64,000 bases of DNA, taken from positions 156,337-220,336 of the forward strand of contig NZ_JBGKAD010000005.1 of assembly GCF_041361345.1 (NCBI RefSeq), read 5' to 3'. The position numbers and the translations under genes were made by a program. Shown here piece by piece: positions 17,300 to 27,107 of this stretch (its first letter is position 1; each line of letters opens with the position of its first letter). Origin of the DNA: Halobaculum sp. MBLA0147 (GTDB taxonomy: Archaea; Halobacteriota; Halobacteria; Halobacteriales; Haloferacaceae). The notes under the pieces were generated by a model, which saw only the letters and a program-made list of their open reading frames with translations, searched no databases and had not been told where the DNA came from.

Positions 17300-20200
17300 T
17301 CAAGCGTCGAACGAGTCGTCCAGTCGGGCGAGTCGATCTTCGTACGGGCCGAAGACGGCCGAATCGACTCCGTGGAGCCGTTCAATTTCCGTCGCGGCGG
17401 CATCACGAGTCCACCGGTCACTGTCTGCAAGTACGTCGACGAGTGTCGTCGCGGCACGCTCCCGAAACCGTTCGTGTCGGTAGGCGAGCTGTCCGACGAG
17501 GCGGACGGCACTTTCGACTCGCTTCGGCGCCGCGGCACGCCGCTCACAGCGTGTCACGGCAGCACCGAAGACGTAGTCTGCGTCCACCTCTGCGTGGGGC
17601 AAGAGGTCGACGAGTGCGGACGCGGCCGGACTCTGGCCTCGCTGTCCACCGTCGGTCGCGTCGATCAGGTGAGCGAGCGCCTCGTCGGCCGCGACGACGT
17701 GTGTCTCTCCGAGTCGTGCCAGTGTGTCGATTGCACGGCGTCGGGCCGCCCAGTTGTCGTCACGGACGGTGTCGAGTAGTCGAGACACCCCACGCCGGTG
17801 GAGCGCGGTCGATTCGGTGTGCGGGAGTAGAACTCGGAGAACGTCGTAGAACCGCTCACTCCGAGCCGTCGGCTGTGTCGTACCCAAGAGCGCTTCCACG
17901 ACAGACTCTGAGGACGGCGGGGAGGTACTGTCGACCACAGTGTCGAGGGGGATCGACTCGACACCCGTCTCGGCGGCGAGTAGGTAGCGTACGACCGTCT
18001 CCGGCTCCGGGTCTGGCACTCGTGGGTGTCCCGGCCACTCGTCGAGCACCGTCTCGTAACAGTCGACCCCACCGAGTGCAGCGACACGCGCCGCGATCCG
18101 TGCGAGTCCGTGGGCGCTCACCCGGCCGCCCGCAATCGACGTGGACTCGGCGAACCGCGACGAGCTGGGTGTCGCACCGTCGAGAACGTCGGGGAGTACC
18201 CAGCCGAAGAGTGGTACGCCCTCGACGGCGTGACGGTGACACCTCGCCGCCACACGGAGGAGCCAGTACAGCGTCGATCGGGTCGCACTCGTGGCGTCGA
18301 TCCCCGAGACGATGGCCTCGTCGTACTCCTCGTGTAACTGCTCCGCGACACCCTCGAGCTGCCGCGCGACGGGGCTCGGTGACGTGTCGGCGAGTGACCG
18401 GAGCGTCTGCCCTGCCACACTCCCGATGCCCGCGTCCTCGGTATCGCACAACACGTCGAAGAGTCGACGAACCCACCAGTCGGGTCGCGGGAGTGTCTCC
18501 TGCGGGAGTGTCGCAACCGCAGGGACGATTTCGGGTTGGACGGCGTCGTCTTCCCGGAGCCGTCCGACGAGGGTGTCGGACGCGGAACGGAGCGAACCTG
18601 GGTCGCTGCGTCCGAGACGTGCCAGTGCGGTGGCTGCCGCGCGTCGGACACCACGTGCGCGGGACGTGAGGTGTCGCTCGAGTGCTGCGACGACTCGGTC
18701 CCTGATAGGTGGGTGAACGACTCCGACACGACCGAGTGCGACACAACAGGCGATGGCCACGTGACGTGGTCCGTCAAGTGCGTCCACGAGGGCGTCCACC
18801 AGTGAGTCGGTGACCGTGACTCCATCGCCGACGTGGTCTGCGAGTGTTCGAGCCGTCCGCGCACGGACGACATCGTCCGGGTCGCGGAGACGCTCCACGA
18901 AGACCCGCGTGTCGACGGCGCCGACGAGAGAGCCGAGAGCCGTCTGGAGCGCACAGAGTGCCGTGTCGCGAGTCGCCGGGGTCCCGAACCGTGCGTACTG
19001 AACGAGTGTCGACCCGAGCGTGTCTCCGTCCTGGCGGTCGCGCGTCGCCGGTGACGAGTCGGCCGTCGTCGAAAGATCAGACGGTCCTCGTGGCGCGAGC
19101 GTCACGAGTGCACCGAGGACGGACTCACGGGTGACCACGTCCTCGAGCCCACCGACACTCGCGAGGAGGTGTTGCCGGACGTACGGACGGAGCGCGGGGC
19201 GTCGAGCCCCGATCGTGACGAGTCGCTCACTTGCCGTCTGTGACACTGCACGCTGCGGCGCAGCCACCCGTGTCGCGAGTTCGTCGACGGTGGTCCGCGT
19301 CGCACATGTGGGATCGACTACAGTGTTGTCACCGTGCTTCGGATCGCCGGCCGGCTCCGAGTTTGACCCTCGTGAGTCGACACCCACGGAGCGAGGCCGT
19401 ATCTCGGGGGAAGCTTGTGGCGGTGTCGTTGAGGACCCACTTGGTGAGTCGACACGGTCGCGAGCGACACGTCGTGTCTCCGCGTTCGGGTGACGTGTCC
19501 ACACGGCCTCGTCGGTGTTCGGGATCGATGGCAGGGAGCCGGTCGCGCGGAGGAGCGTCGCCGTCACCCCCCCGTCACCGCTGCAGAGTCCGTCTCGGGC
19601 TGTGGCGGTCGCAGGGACAGTCTGTGGTGCGTCGGCTGCAATCTCGGCGAGAGTGTCGGGATCGACCGATCGATCTCGGCGTGTCTGTCGGGGTGTGTAC
19701 GGACCCGTTCGATCCCGACACTGGAGCGAGAGACGTGGGTGTCCCGTCACACACTCGGTCAGCGGTTCGGTGACGTGAGTACGAACGGACTGGAGCGGTG
19801 GCAGCGTCACGAGGAGGCGACTGGTGACGCGCGGTTCGTGTGCTGCGAGAAGTTCGAGACACCCCGTCGCCGCGGGTCCCCCGCGTCGTTCGAATACCGA
19901 GTGGAGGCGGTCGACAGCTCGCGAGCGTGTCTCGTCGTCGTGACTGCCGACGATGAGCAGTGTTGAGAGTCGTGCAACGAGTCGAGGGGACGCGTCGGAC
20001 GACTGGATCATCGCGTCGACCACGTCGGTGGGGGGCGGGACGGCTTCCGTTGCTGTCGCGGTGGCTCTCGCGAGCGTCAGTGCGAGCGCTTCGACTGCCT
20101 CGTTGTCGGGATCGGCGGCGTCGAGGAGCGACGGTGCCGCAGCCGCGACTGGCCGTGGTGCCACCCTGACGAGTGTCTGCAGCGTGTCGACGCCACTCCC

Positions 20201-21850
20201 AGTGGACGACTCCCCGGACAGAGCCTCGTCGACGAGACTGTCGAGTCCGTCGCCGTCGTCGGGCTCCGTCTCCGAGCGTAGCTCCCGGGCGACGATGTCA
20301 CACTGCACCGCTGTCGCGCGTTCGAGACGGTCGGCGTCGATCCGATCGCAGGCGACCAACACCGACGCGGCCGCGTCCCGCACCTGGGGATCGTACGCGT
20401 GAACCGATTGGGCGATGGGGGCGATCACCGGAGAGACGGCCGGAGCGGCCTCGACCAGTGCTTCGAACTCGGACAGGACCCGCCGACGGACCGCCGCCGT
20501 CTCGTCCGCGAGCGCGGCCTGCAGCGACCCGATCGCACGGAGTCGACGACGGGGGGTACACCGCGCTACGAGGCCGAGGAGTTGCACCGAGCCGTGTCGG
20601 TACTCTTCCGTGTCGGCGTCACGAAGTGAGGTCGCCACGTCGAGGTACCGTGACGGAGTTGGCACGGAGTCACCTGCCCCTTCGACCGCGTCGAGTGGTG
20701 CCGGCGCACCGAACGGCGGGCTCGACAGGAACTCGTACCAGATCAGTGCGTCGGTCACGAGCACTGTCTCCAGGTGGTCGTCGGGCAACGCGTCGGCGAG
20801 TGCCACGAGGAGTTCGACGGCCGCCACCTCTGTCTCCTCGTCTGTGAGTCGCGTGAGCGCGAGCGAGACGAGTCGACGCACGTCGACCACACGGGGGTCG
20901 AGTGTACTCGACAGGGCGTCGAGCGCAGCGCGCCGAACCGCGGGGTCGGAGTCCGTCGTGCGAGCGACGACGTCGTCGATCCGGTCGTGGACGACCGCCG
21001 GATCCGAGTCGCCACACTGTTCGAGTACGTCCAACGCCGCATGACGAACGTCGGAGACGGGGTCGTCGAGCAGCGCGGTGATCTCGTCGTGGAACTCGGA
21101 GACACGTTCTGGAGCCGGAACACCGAGCCCGTCGTCGGTCGTCCCCGCTGTCTCGGCGAGTGCCTCGACCGCGGCGACACGGACGGCAGGGACGGTGTGT
21201 TCGGTGAGCGCGACGATCCGGTCGACACCGGCGAGTCGGTGCGGGAGAATCGCCCCCACTCGTCCGAGTGTCTCGAGGGCAGTCGCGACCGTCGTCGGAT
21301 CGTCTGCGTCGAGACTCCAGACACGACCGGCGACGACCGGACGGAGCATCGCCGGATCGGCCGCCGCGACCCTCACCACCGCCCACGCGGCGGTCGTCGC
21401 CACGTCACGCTCCTGGTGCGAGACGAGGTCGACGAGGCTCCCGAGGACGGGTTTCACGACGCCGGGGGCTTCTGCCCCGATGTCGCCGAGGAACCGAGCG
21501 ACGAGAGCGAGGTCCAGGCCTGTCTCGTCGGGGGTAGCGAGAGCCGTTCCGAGACGTTCGACCGACGGTTCGAACGCACGTGGACGCCTGACTCCCAGAG
21601 CACGGAGCGCCGTCAGTTCGCTGTCCGTGAGATTTCGTCCGGGGCCGAACGACGTCTCGACCGCGTCGGCCACGTCTGCGATCCGGTCCGGCTCGGTGCG
21701 TGTCGCCTCAACGAGCGTCTCGAGTGCCCACTCCCGGATCGGATCGGACGCCGCGTCGAGTGCGTCGATCCCAGCGTCGATCGCGTCGGCAGGGTCGACT
21801 CGCCCCGCGGTGAGGGCCGGCAAGAGGTGCGGTGGACGCAGGCGCGACAC
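17300..21850 (-). CDS. Giant HEAT-repeat protein (1516 aa)
   Basis: An all-helical, Arg/Asp/Ala-rich protein with HEAT-type units along most of its length (V-R-V-A-A-V-E-A-L-A-E-T, then V-R-H-A-A-L-D-V-L-E-Q). A less regular, probably flexible segment lies in the middle (about residues 790-850). It has a GTG start 3 nt after the vWA stop, making it the third gene of the MoxR-vWA-HEAT operon. No zinc ribbon and no tail motif were seen. MoxR/vWA pairs usually remodel a client, and this large scaffold is the obvious candidate client or platform (inference). Confidence 0.8.
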   Translation of the reverse strand: MSRLRPPHLLPALTAGRVDPADAIDAGIDALDAASDPIREWALETLVEATRTEPDRIADVADAVETSFGPGRNLTDSELTALRALGVRRPRAFEPSVERLGTALATPDETGLDLALVARFLGDIGAEAPGVVKPVLGSLVDLVSHQERDVATTAAWAVVRVAAADPAMLRPVVAGRVWSLDADDPTTVATALETLGRVGAILPHRLAGVDRIVALTEHTVPAVRVAAVEALAETAGTTDDGLGVPAPERVSEFHDEITALLDDPVSDVRHAALDVLEQCGDSDPAVVHDRIDDVVARTTDSDPAVRRAALDALSSTLDPRVVDVRRLVSLALTRLTDEETEVAAVELLVALADALPDDHLETVLVTDALIWYEFLSSPPFGAPAPLDAVEGAGDSVPTPSRYLDVATSLRDADTEEYRHGSVQLLGLVARCTPRRRLRAIGSLQAALADETAAVRRRVLSEFEALVEAAPAVSPVIAPIAQSVHAYDPQVRDAAASVLVACDRIDADRLERATAVQCDIVARELRSETEPDDGDGLDSLVDEALSGESSTGSGVDTLQTLVRVAPRPVAAAAPSLLDAADPDNEAVEALALTLARATATATEAVPPPTDVVDAMIQSSDASPRLVARLSTLLIVGSHDDETRSRAVDRLHSVFERRGGPAATGCLELLAAHEPRVTSRLLVTLPPLQSVRTHVTEPLTECVTGHPRLSLQCRDRTGPYTPRQTRRDRSVDPDTLAEIAADAPQTVPATATARDGLCSGDGGVTATLLRATGSLPSIPNTDEAVWTRHPNAETRRVARDRVDSPSGSSTTPPQASPEIRPRSVGVDSRGSNSEPAGDPKHGDNTVVDPTCATRTTVDELATRVAAPQRAVSQTASERLVTIGARRPALRPYVRQHLLASVGGLEDVVTRESVLGALVTLAPRGPSDLSTTADSSPATRDRQDGDTLGSTLVQYARFGTPATRDTALCALQTALGSLVGAVDTRVFVERLRDPDDVVRARTARTLADHVGDGVTVTDSLVDALVDALDGPRHVAIACCVALGRVGVVHPPIRDRVVAALERHLTSRARGVRRAAATALARLGRSDPGSLRSASDTLVGRLREDDAVQPEIVPAVATLPQETLPRPDWWVRRLFDVLCDTEDAGIGSVAGQTLRSLADTSPSPVARQLEGVAEQLHEEYDEAIVSGIDATSATRSTLYWLLRVAARCHRHAVEGVPLFGWVLPDVLDGATPSSSRFAESTSIAGGRVSAHGLARIAARVAALGGVDCYETVLDEWPGHPRVPDPEPETVVRYLLAAETGVESIPLDTVVDSTSPPSSESVVEALLGTTQPTARSERFYDVLRVLLPHTESTALHRRGVSRLLDTVRDDNWAARRRAIDTLARLGETHVVAADEALAHLIDATDGGQRGQSPAASALVDLLPHAEVDADYVFGAAVTRCERRAAAPKRVESAVRLVGQLAYRHERFRERAATTLVDVLADSDRWTRDAAATEIERLHGVDSAVFGPYEDRLARLDDSFDA

Positions 21851-21853
21851 GGA

Positions 21854-23752
21854 TCACACCCCCGACCCGAACGCCCGTCTGACCAGTTGCCGGAGTGTGT
21901 GTTCGAGAGCGTCCGTCTCGGTGTACACGATTCGATCGAAGTACTCGGTGTGTCGTCCCGGCGTCGCCCCGACGTAGACGCCGAACACCGGGAACGTACA
22001 CTTCTCGAGCGCCGTCCGGTAGGCGTCCGGGTCGTCCGGTTCCCCGTCGGTGATCACCACCACGAACGGCGTCGTCCCCGAGCCACGATCGACACGGTGT
22101 CGACAGACCGAGACGGCTGCAGACAGCGGTGTGCCGCCGCCGGTACGGCCGGTCACCAGTCGGTCGACGTGGTCGGCGGGGCGGCCGCCGAACGGGAGTT
22201 CCAGACACGGGAATCCTCGCCAGACGGACAGGACGGACGTGTCGACACCGGCGCCGTACAGCGCACTGACGAGTTGTGCGGTGGCCGTCTCGGCCGTCTC
22301 GACCTTCGCGCCGTCCATCGATCCCGAGCGGTCGAGGACGAGCAGACAGGAGTAGTCCGTCAGCGTCCCCGACTCTCGGCGTGTGAACACGCGCTGGTTC
22401 CCGCGACTCGCCGCCACGAGACGGCGTCCGTCGAGCCGTCCCGTCCGGTGACCACTCGTGTCACGCGGCCGCCGTTCGCGGCGGAGCCGTGTCGCTAGCT
22501 CGCGCTCGAGCCGACGAGCACGCCCGACGGCCCGTCGCCAGCGGCCGGCGTCACCACCGTCTTCGTCTGGATCGACGACGATCACGTCGTCGAGATCCGT
22601 CGTGTCGTCGTCGATCACCGTCAGGAGTCGTCGAGCCTCCCGTTCGAGTGGGTCCGTCCCAGTGTCGGCGTGCCCAGTCCGCGACCCCGTTCGACGGCGA
22701 GTGGCGCGCTGGACGATCTCGTCGTCGAGTGGCCCCGGTGGCCGTTCTGCACCGCCACCGGCACCGTCGGCGTCACCCGTGTGCTTCCACCGTCCACCGC
22801 CGTCGGAGTCGCCCTCGACGTGTCGGCGGGCCGACTCCTCGTCCGGGAGACCGGTGGCCGGCGCGGCACGCCAGTCGGAGACAGCACGGGCGTCCGGTGG
22901 CCGCACGGGAGCCGTCTGTACTCGTCCACTCTGCCGTGGGGGGAGTGACACGAGGCTGTCTCTGACCCGTCGGAAGAACTCGTGTGCACGCTCTACCCGG
23001 CGCGTGCCGTCCGGCTCGGAGAGCATATCTACGACGAAGTCATCGATCGCGGGGGCGAGCGATGCGACCACGTCTCGCCGGTCCCCGTGGACGACCCGCG
23101 TGTCGACCGCCGGATCGAGGAGTTCCGCGAAGCGGCCGCTGTCGACGAACCCCCGATCGAAGAGGCCGACGGTGACTGCTTCGAAGACCGTGTACGATCG
23201 TCGCGGCCGCCCGTCGGCGGTCGTGAGGTCGAACAGATCGACGTACTCCGTGTGTCGCCGATCGGCACGTGTCGAGAGCACCGTGCTCAAGAGTCGGAAG
23301 TCGGCGGCCACCTCGAACTCGTCCGCGATCTGTGTCTCGACGGCGACGTCTTCGGCGGCGTTGTACACCGTCCGGAACACCTCGCGCCACCGCGGGTCGA
23401 CCGTCTCCAGTCGCTCCCCGAACTGCTCGAACGCGGAGTAGTGGACGTGACCGAGTTCGTGGAAGAGAAACGCCACTTGGATCGCGCGATCCCACAGCGC
23501 CGGCGGAACTGCAGAGCCGGGCTGCTCGTACTTCTGTGTCGGAACGACGATCTCGTACCCGTCGGTCCCGTCCGCCGGCCGTGCGAGCGCGGTGTCGTCG
23601 TCGAACACGACACTCACACTCGTGTCTCGGTCGGTACACAGCGAGGCGAGCCGTTCGAGTTCGGTGCGGCGCTCCTCGGACCCCCGTGACGGTGTCGACA
23701 GGGCCGTGAGTTCGGCGTGGGTCGTGTCGTCTGTCAGGTGCACGACTGTCAC
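21854..23752 (-). CDS. CbbO/CoxE-like vWA protein with HExxH motif
   Basis: A 632-aa partner of the MoxR ATPase. The N-terminal half has H-E-L-G-H at residues 98-102 and N-A-A-E-D at 131-135, reminiscent of zinc-peptidase motifs seen in some MoxR-associated vWA proteins. A charged, low-complexity middle (about 300-370) follows. The C-terminal vWA domain has the MIDAS motif D-R-S-G-S near residue 473 and T-D-G-E-P-D. The GTG start overlaps the MoxR stop (GTGA). Known role of the class: a metal-dependent adaptor that directs the AAA+ ring to a target. Whether HExxH is catalytic is unknown. Confidence 0.85.
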   Translation of the reverse strand: MTVVHLTDDTTHAELTALSTPSRGSEERRTELERLASLCTDRDTSVSVVFDDDTALARPADGTDGYEIVVPTQKYEQPGSAVPPALWDRAIQVAFLFHELGHVHYSAFEQFGERLETVDPRWREVFRTVYNAAEDVAVETQIADEFEVAADFRLLSTVLSTRADRRHTEYVDLFDLTTADGRPRRSYTVFEAVTVGLFDRGFVDSGRFAELLDPAVDTRVVHGDRRDVVASLAPAIDDFVVDMLSEPDGTRRVERAHEFFRRVRDSLVSLPPRQSGRVQTAPVRPPDARAVSDWRAAPATGLPDEESARRHVEGDSDGGGRWKHTGDADGAGGGAERPPGPLDDEIVQRATRRRTGSRTGHADTGTDPLEREARRLLTVIDDDTTDLDDVIVVDPDEDGGDAGRWRRAVGRARRLERELATRLRRERRPRDTSGHRTGRLDGRRLVAASRGNQRVFTRRESGTLTDYSCLLVLDRSGSMDGAKVETAETATAQLVSALYGAGVDTSVLSVWRGFPCLELPFGGRPADHVDRLVTGRTGGGTPLSAAVSVCRHRVDRGSGTTPFVVVITDGEPDDPDAYRTALEKCTFPVFGVYVGATPGRHTEYFDRIVYTETDALEHTLRQLVRRAFGSGV

Positions 23753-24684
23753 AACCGTTTGTCGACGAGCGTTCGGACCAGCGACTCGTCGAACTCGTCG
23801 ACGCGGGCGACCAGTTCACTCCGGGCGGCTTCACGGAGTGTCATGAAGTCGTCCTCGACGAACCGGGCGATCCGGACCAACTCCCGTGTCGTGACCGGCG
23901 TCGACAACTCGCCGTCCACGTATGCTTCCCTGAGTCGCCCGGCAAACGACACGAGATCCCGGACGTCCGACTCTCGGCCACGGTCGAGGTCCGTCCGGTC
24001 GAAGAGCAGTTCGACTTCGACCGCCTCCGGGAGGTACGAGAGTTCGACGTGTCGGAACCGATCCTCGAATGCGTCGTTCAGTTCGTACGTACCCTGGTAC
24101 CCTGGGTTCGACGTCGCGACGACACGGAACTGGTCGTGTGGCGTGATCTGTTCGCCGGTCTGTGGGATCGTCAGTGACCTCGTGGCTCGCTGTTCCATCA
24201 CGGCGTTGAGTGCGGCGACCGTGTTCGCGTCGGCCGCGTTGATCTCGTCGAGCAAGAGCACCGCACCCTCTCGAACCGCACGGGTGAGTGGTCCGTCCAC
24301 CCATTCCGTGATCGTCTCGCCGCTCTCGGAACTGACGAGGTGGAGGTGTCCGACCAAGTCCTCTCGGTACGTCGTCTCCGAGAGCGTGACACGGTACAGT
24401 GGCCGGTTCGTCATCGCGCAGAGGTACCGTGTGAGGAAACTCTTCCCGACACCCGGTGGTCCCTTCAACAGGACGTTCATCCCGAGTTCGAGCGCGTGCG
24501 TCACGACCTCGACATCCGTTCGGTCACCGGTGACCTGTCGGTGGTAGTACGCGTCGGCGTCCAGGTCGGGAGTCTTCTCGTGACCGCTGTCGGCCAACAC
24601 GGTCAACCGACCGAACTGCTCGTCCGTCGGGTCGCCGGCGACGGTTCGATCGCCGATCGTGTGGTCGGTGTCGTCTCGTGTCAT
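23749..24684 (-). CDS. MoxR/CbbQ-type AAA+ ATPase
   Basis: A 311-aa ATPase. Walker A (GPPGVGKS) is at 75-82 and Walker B (LLLDEINAAD) near 145; sensor-1 is in V-V-A-T-S-N-P-G and an arginine-finger region is in F-E-D-R-F-R. The layout matches CbbQ/NorQ/GvpN-like MoxR proteins. It is the first gene of a tightly coupled operon with the vWA and HEAT genes. The 232 bp upstream (24685-24916) hold no gene; a minus-strand CTTATAAC at about 24841-24848 may be the promoter, implying a long leader. Confidence 0.9.
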   Translation of the reverse strand: MTRDDTDHTIGDRTVAGDPTDEQFGRLTVLADSGHEKTPDLDADAYYHRQVTGDRTDVEVVTHALELGMNVLLKGPPGVGKSFLTRYLCAMTNRPLYRVTLSETTYREDLVGHLHLVSSESGETITEWVDGPLTRAVREGAVLLLDEINAADANTVAALNAVMEQRATRSLTIPQTGEQITPHDQFRVVATSNPGYQGTYELNDAFEDRFRHVELSYLPEAVEVELLFDRTDLDRGRESDVRDLVSFAGRLREAYVDGELSTPVTTRELVRIARFVEDDFMTLREAARSELVARVDEFDESLVRTLVDKRL

Positions 24685-24916
24685 CGGTGCGTGTCGGACG
24701 TGTGCCGCGACTGTCGGAGGTACTCATCGACGGAGGCTCCCGCAGGGCGACGGGACAGTGACGACGGACGCCGCCTCGACGACTGACAGTACGAGGACGA
24801 CGAGCGAGTCAGAGTGATACCTACTGGTGTGGTGGCGACTGTTATAAGTGTCCGCCCCTCGCGACACCACCTCTCGCCGTCTCGGAGCGACCCCGGCCGA
24901 GGGGACACGCCGGGGC

Positions 24917-25474
24917 TCACGAGTCGAGCTCCGAGAGCGTCTCGACGTGCGCCTCGTCGGAACACTCCTCGAGTACGTCCGTCAGGGCGTCGAGAGCGAG
25001 CGGCTGGAAGCCGGTCACGTCGACACCGACGTTCACACGCCGAGCGGCGGCGTCGATCAGTGGGTAGGTGGCGAGGTCGTTGTTGTGGTGGTGGCCGTGG
25101 ATCACCCACCCGTCCCACGAGTCCGGCGTGTCCGCCGGTCGGTGAACACAGAGGAACTGGTAGTCGTCGTGCGAGAGCAGGCAGTGGTCGACGACCGGGC
25201 TCGGCGCCTGTCCGTCGGAGAGCCCGATGTCGTGGTTCCCCTGCACGAGGAGATCGACACCGAGTGCCTCCATCCGGTCGACGACCTCGTGCCCGTCGCG
25301 CATGTCCATCGCGATGTCTCCCAAGTGGACGACCGTGTCCCCCGGATCGACGACCTCGAAGTGTCGCTCGACCAGCGTCCGGTCCATCTCCCCGACGGAA
25401 TTGAACGGTCGGTCGCAGTACTCGACGATGTTCGCGTGACCGAAGTGGTGGTCGGAGACGACGTATCGAGCCAC
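24917..25474 (-). CDS. Calcineurin-like metallophosphoesterase
   Basis: A 185-aa protein from the GTG at 25474. Metal-site motifs are S-D-x-H-F-G-H near the start, G-D-x at H-L-G-D-I-A, Q-G-N-H-D (usually GNHD) and the late H-G-H-H-H. The short single-domain form is common for small archaeal phosphoesterases. The longer upstream frame begins with a low-quality Arg-rich stretch, so the later start is preferred. It lies between the cold-shock gene and the MoxR operon on the same strand. Substrate unknown. Confidence 0.8.
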   Translation of the reverse strand: MARYVVSDHHFGHANIVEYCDRPFNSVGEMDRTLVERHFEVVDPGDTVVHLGDIAMDMRDGHEVVDRMEALGVDLLVQGNHDIGLSDGQAPSPVVDHCLLSHDDYQFLCVHRPADTPDSWDGWVIHGHHHNNDLATYPLIDAAARRVNVGVDVTGFQPLALDALTDVLEECSDEAHVETLSELDS

Positions 25475-25561
25475 ACCGGCACGCACTGACGACCGACGCC
25501 TAAATGCACCTCTCCCGTGACACGGTGACACACGGGTCGTGAGACTACCTCTCGAGTCGAA

Positions 25562-25960
25562 TTACAGCTCGTGTCCGCAGTAGCTGCAGAAGCTGTCTCC
25601 CGGTTGCGCGGCGATCCGTTCGCCACAATCGGGGCAGAAGTTCGGCGGCTCCGACTGATCGTCACCCGCCCCACTCGTCGACGCGAACACCTTCGTGTCG
25701 GTATCGGACGAGTTGCCCTCTACCTCGTCACCACTGTGTCCACTCTCGTCGATTCGGCGTAGACTACTCACTCGTGGTCCCTTCGCTGCCCTCTCGATGT
25801 CGAATGCGACAGACTGTCCCTCCTCGAGATCTGGGCCTTCGATGTCTTCCATGTGGAAGAACACATCCTCGTCGACCTGATCACTCTCGATGAACCCGTA
25901 CCCACCGGTGTCGTTGAAGAAGTCGACGGTGCCTCTGGCTTCGTGCGACCGTTCTGACAT
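25562..25960 (-). CDS. Cold-shock domain protein with TKVF motif and zinc ribbon
   Basis: A 132-aa protein. The CspA-like OB fold (about 5-70) has G-T-V-D-F-F-N-D, the RNP1-like G-Y-G-F-I and the RNP2-like D-V-F-F-H-M. Then come an acidic linker with D-T-D-T-K-V-F-A-S and a C-terminal zinc ribbon (F-C-P-D-C-G ... F-C-S-Y-C-G). The start at 25960 is supported by a TATA box 27 nt upstream. Single-stranded nucleic-acid binding is the known role of the domain; the fusion suggests phosphorylation-dependent recruitment (inference). Confidence 0.8.
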   Translation of the reverse strand: MSERSHEARGTVDFFNDTGGYGFIESDQVDEDVFFHMEDIEGPDLEEGQSVAFDIERAAKGPRVSSLRRIDESGHSGDEVEGNSSDTDTKVFASTSGAGDDQSEPPNFCPDCGERIAAQPGDSFCSYCGHEL

Positions 25961-25982
25961 ACCACACGCTACACTCATACGT

Positions 25983-25990
25983 GGTATAAT
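25983..25990 (-). promoter_or_regulatory. TATA box of the cold-shock gene
   Basis: ATTATACC on the minus strand, centred 27 nt before the ATG at 25960. It decides the start over the two upstream in-frame ATGs. Confidence 0.6.
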
Positions 25991-26230
25991 CCCATCGGCC
26001 ACACCTCTACCCCCAGATATTTCCGATCTCATACGCCGTTCGTCCGTCGTTGTCAGTCAGAGTCGTCACTCTTGTCACTTCACGTTCACTTGTAGACGGG
26101 GCTATCCGACCGAGTAGAGCAGACACGAGCGGACCCTCAGGAGAGATACAGTTCCTCGTAGTTTCAGTCTCTCTACGATTTGGAGGAGACACCTGTGTCA
26201 GTGAACGTCGTCGTCCGGCAGCGCCACACC

Positions 26231-26237
26231 TTTATCT
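26231..26237 (+). promoter_or_regulatory. TATA box of the beta-helix-like gene
   Basis: TTTATCT lies 28 nt before the ATG at 26262, the usual leaderless spacing. The rest of the 26033-26230 gap shows no gene. Confidence 0.6.
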
Positions 26238-26261
26238 GGGTCGGTTGACCAGTTACGACGA

Positions 26262-27089
26262 ATGATCACAGTCGACGGTCTCAACGTCGAACGAGACTTG
26301 GGCGTCGTCGAGCAGGACGTCGAGGTGTCCGGTGCGAACACGTCGGTGACGTGTGAGATTCCCACACTGCAGTCGGTCACGATCACGGTGAGTGGCACGA
26401 ACGCGGCGCTGTTCGTCGACGGCGAGGGCTCTCTCACACTCGAGTTGACCGGTGCGAACAACACGGCCGTCGTCGCGCCACAGATCGACGCGGCGGTGAG
26501 CGAGTCGGGGGTCAACACCGAAGTGCTCCGGATGCCAGTCTCCGGGGCGACCGTCTCGGGTCACCAGACCAGCACCAGTCGATCCGTCTCGGTGGACGTT
26601 CGCACCGACGCCGACTCGAACGTCGACGTGCAAGTGGACGGGCCTTCCGACGCCGACGTGGATGTCGACTCGATCGTCGACGGACTGACGACTGCAGTCG
26701 ACGAGTCGTCGTCCGAACGCTCGCCGAGCAGCCGACACACCACCGACGACGATCCCACACGAGACGAGGGGTCCAGCTCCAGCCGTCGATCGACCGACAC
26801 GACCGGCTCCACCTCGATAGAGACCGGTACGGCCGACTCCACCGCGACAGAGGCCAATACCACCACGACAGAGACTGACCCGACGGCGGACAGTGGAACG
26901 GACGTGTTCACCGGAGACGACACGACCGGAGCCGAGACGGCGACGGACGCGGACGCGCCTCGAGAGACGAGAGTGTTCACCGGGGGCGGCGAGGACGCTT
27001 CGGACGAGAATCGCTGTCCTGCCTGTGGTGTGGACCTCCGAGAGTACGGGTCGGTGTCGTTCTGTCCCGAGTGTGGGACGGAGCTGTGA
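26262..27089 (+). CDS. Beta-repeat protein with TDVF/TRVF motifs and zinc ribbon
   Basis: A 275-aa protein without a signal peptide. The N-terminal 100 aa contain short repeats such as V-S-G-A-N-T-S-V, V-S-G-T-N-A-A-L and L-T-G-A-N-N-T-A-V, suggesting a small beta-helix (DUF3060- or bactofilin-like; uncertain). A long Ser/Thr/Asp-rich linker carries T-D-V-F-T-G and T-R-V-F-T-G, and the protein ends in a zinc ribbon (C-P-A-C-G ... C-P-E-C-G). It is convergent with the next propeller gene. Confidence 0.75.
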   Translation: MITVDGLNVERDLGVVEQDVEVSGANTSVTCEIPTLQSVTITVSGTNAALFVDGEGSLTLELTGANNTAVVAPQIDAAVSESGVNTEVLRMPVSGATVSGHQTSTSRSVSVDVRTDADSNVDVQVDGPSDADVDVDSIVDGLTTAVDESSSERSPSSRHTTDDDPTRDEGSSSSRRSTDTTGSTSIETGTADSTATEANTTTTETDPTADSGTDVFTGDDTTGAETATDADAPRETRVFTGGGEDASDENRCPACGVDLREYGSVSFCPECGTEL

Positions 27090-27107
27090 GACGGGTCCAG
27101 TCTGCTC

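Noticed and set aside
20774..22498. A 574-codon open frame on the + strand over the HEAT and vWA genes
   Set aside because: Typical GC-rich shadow frame; the minus-strand genes have clear domains and operon overlaps.
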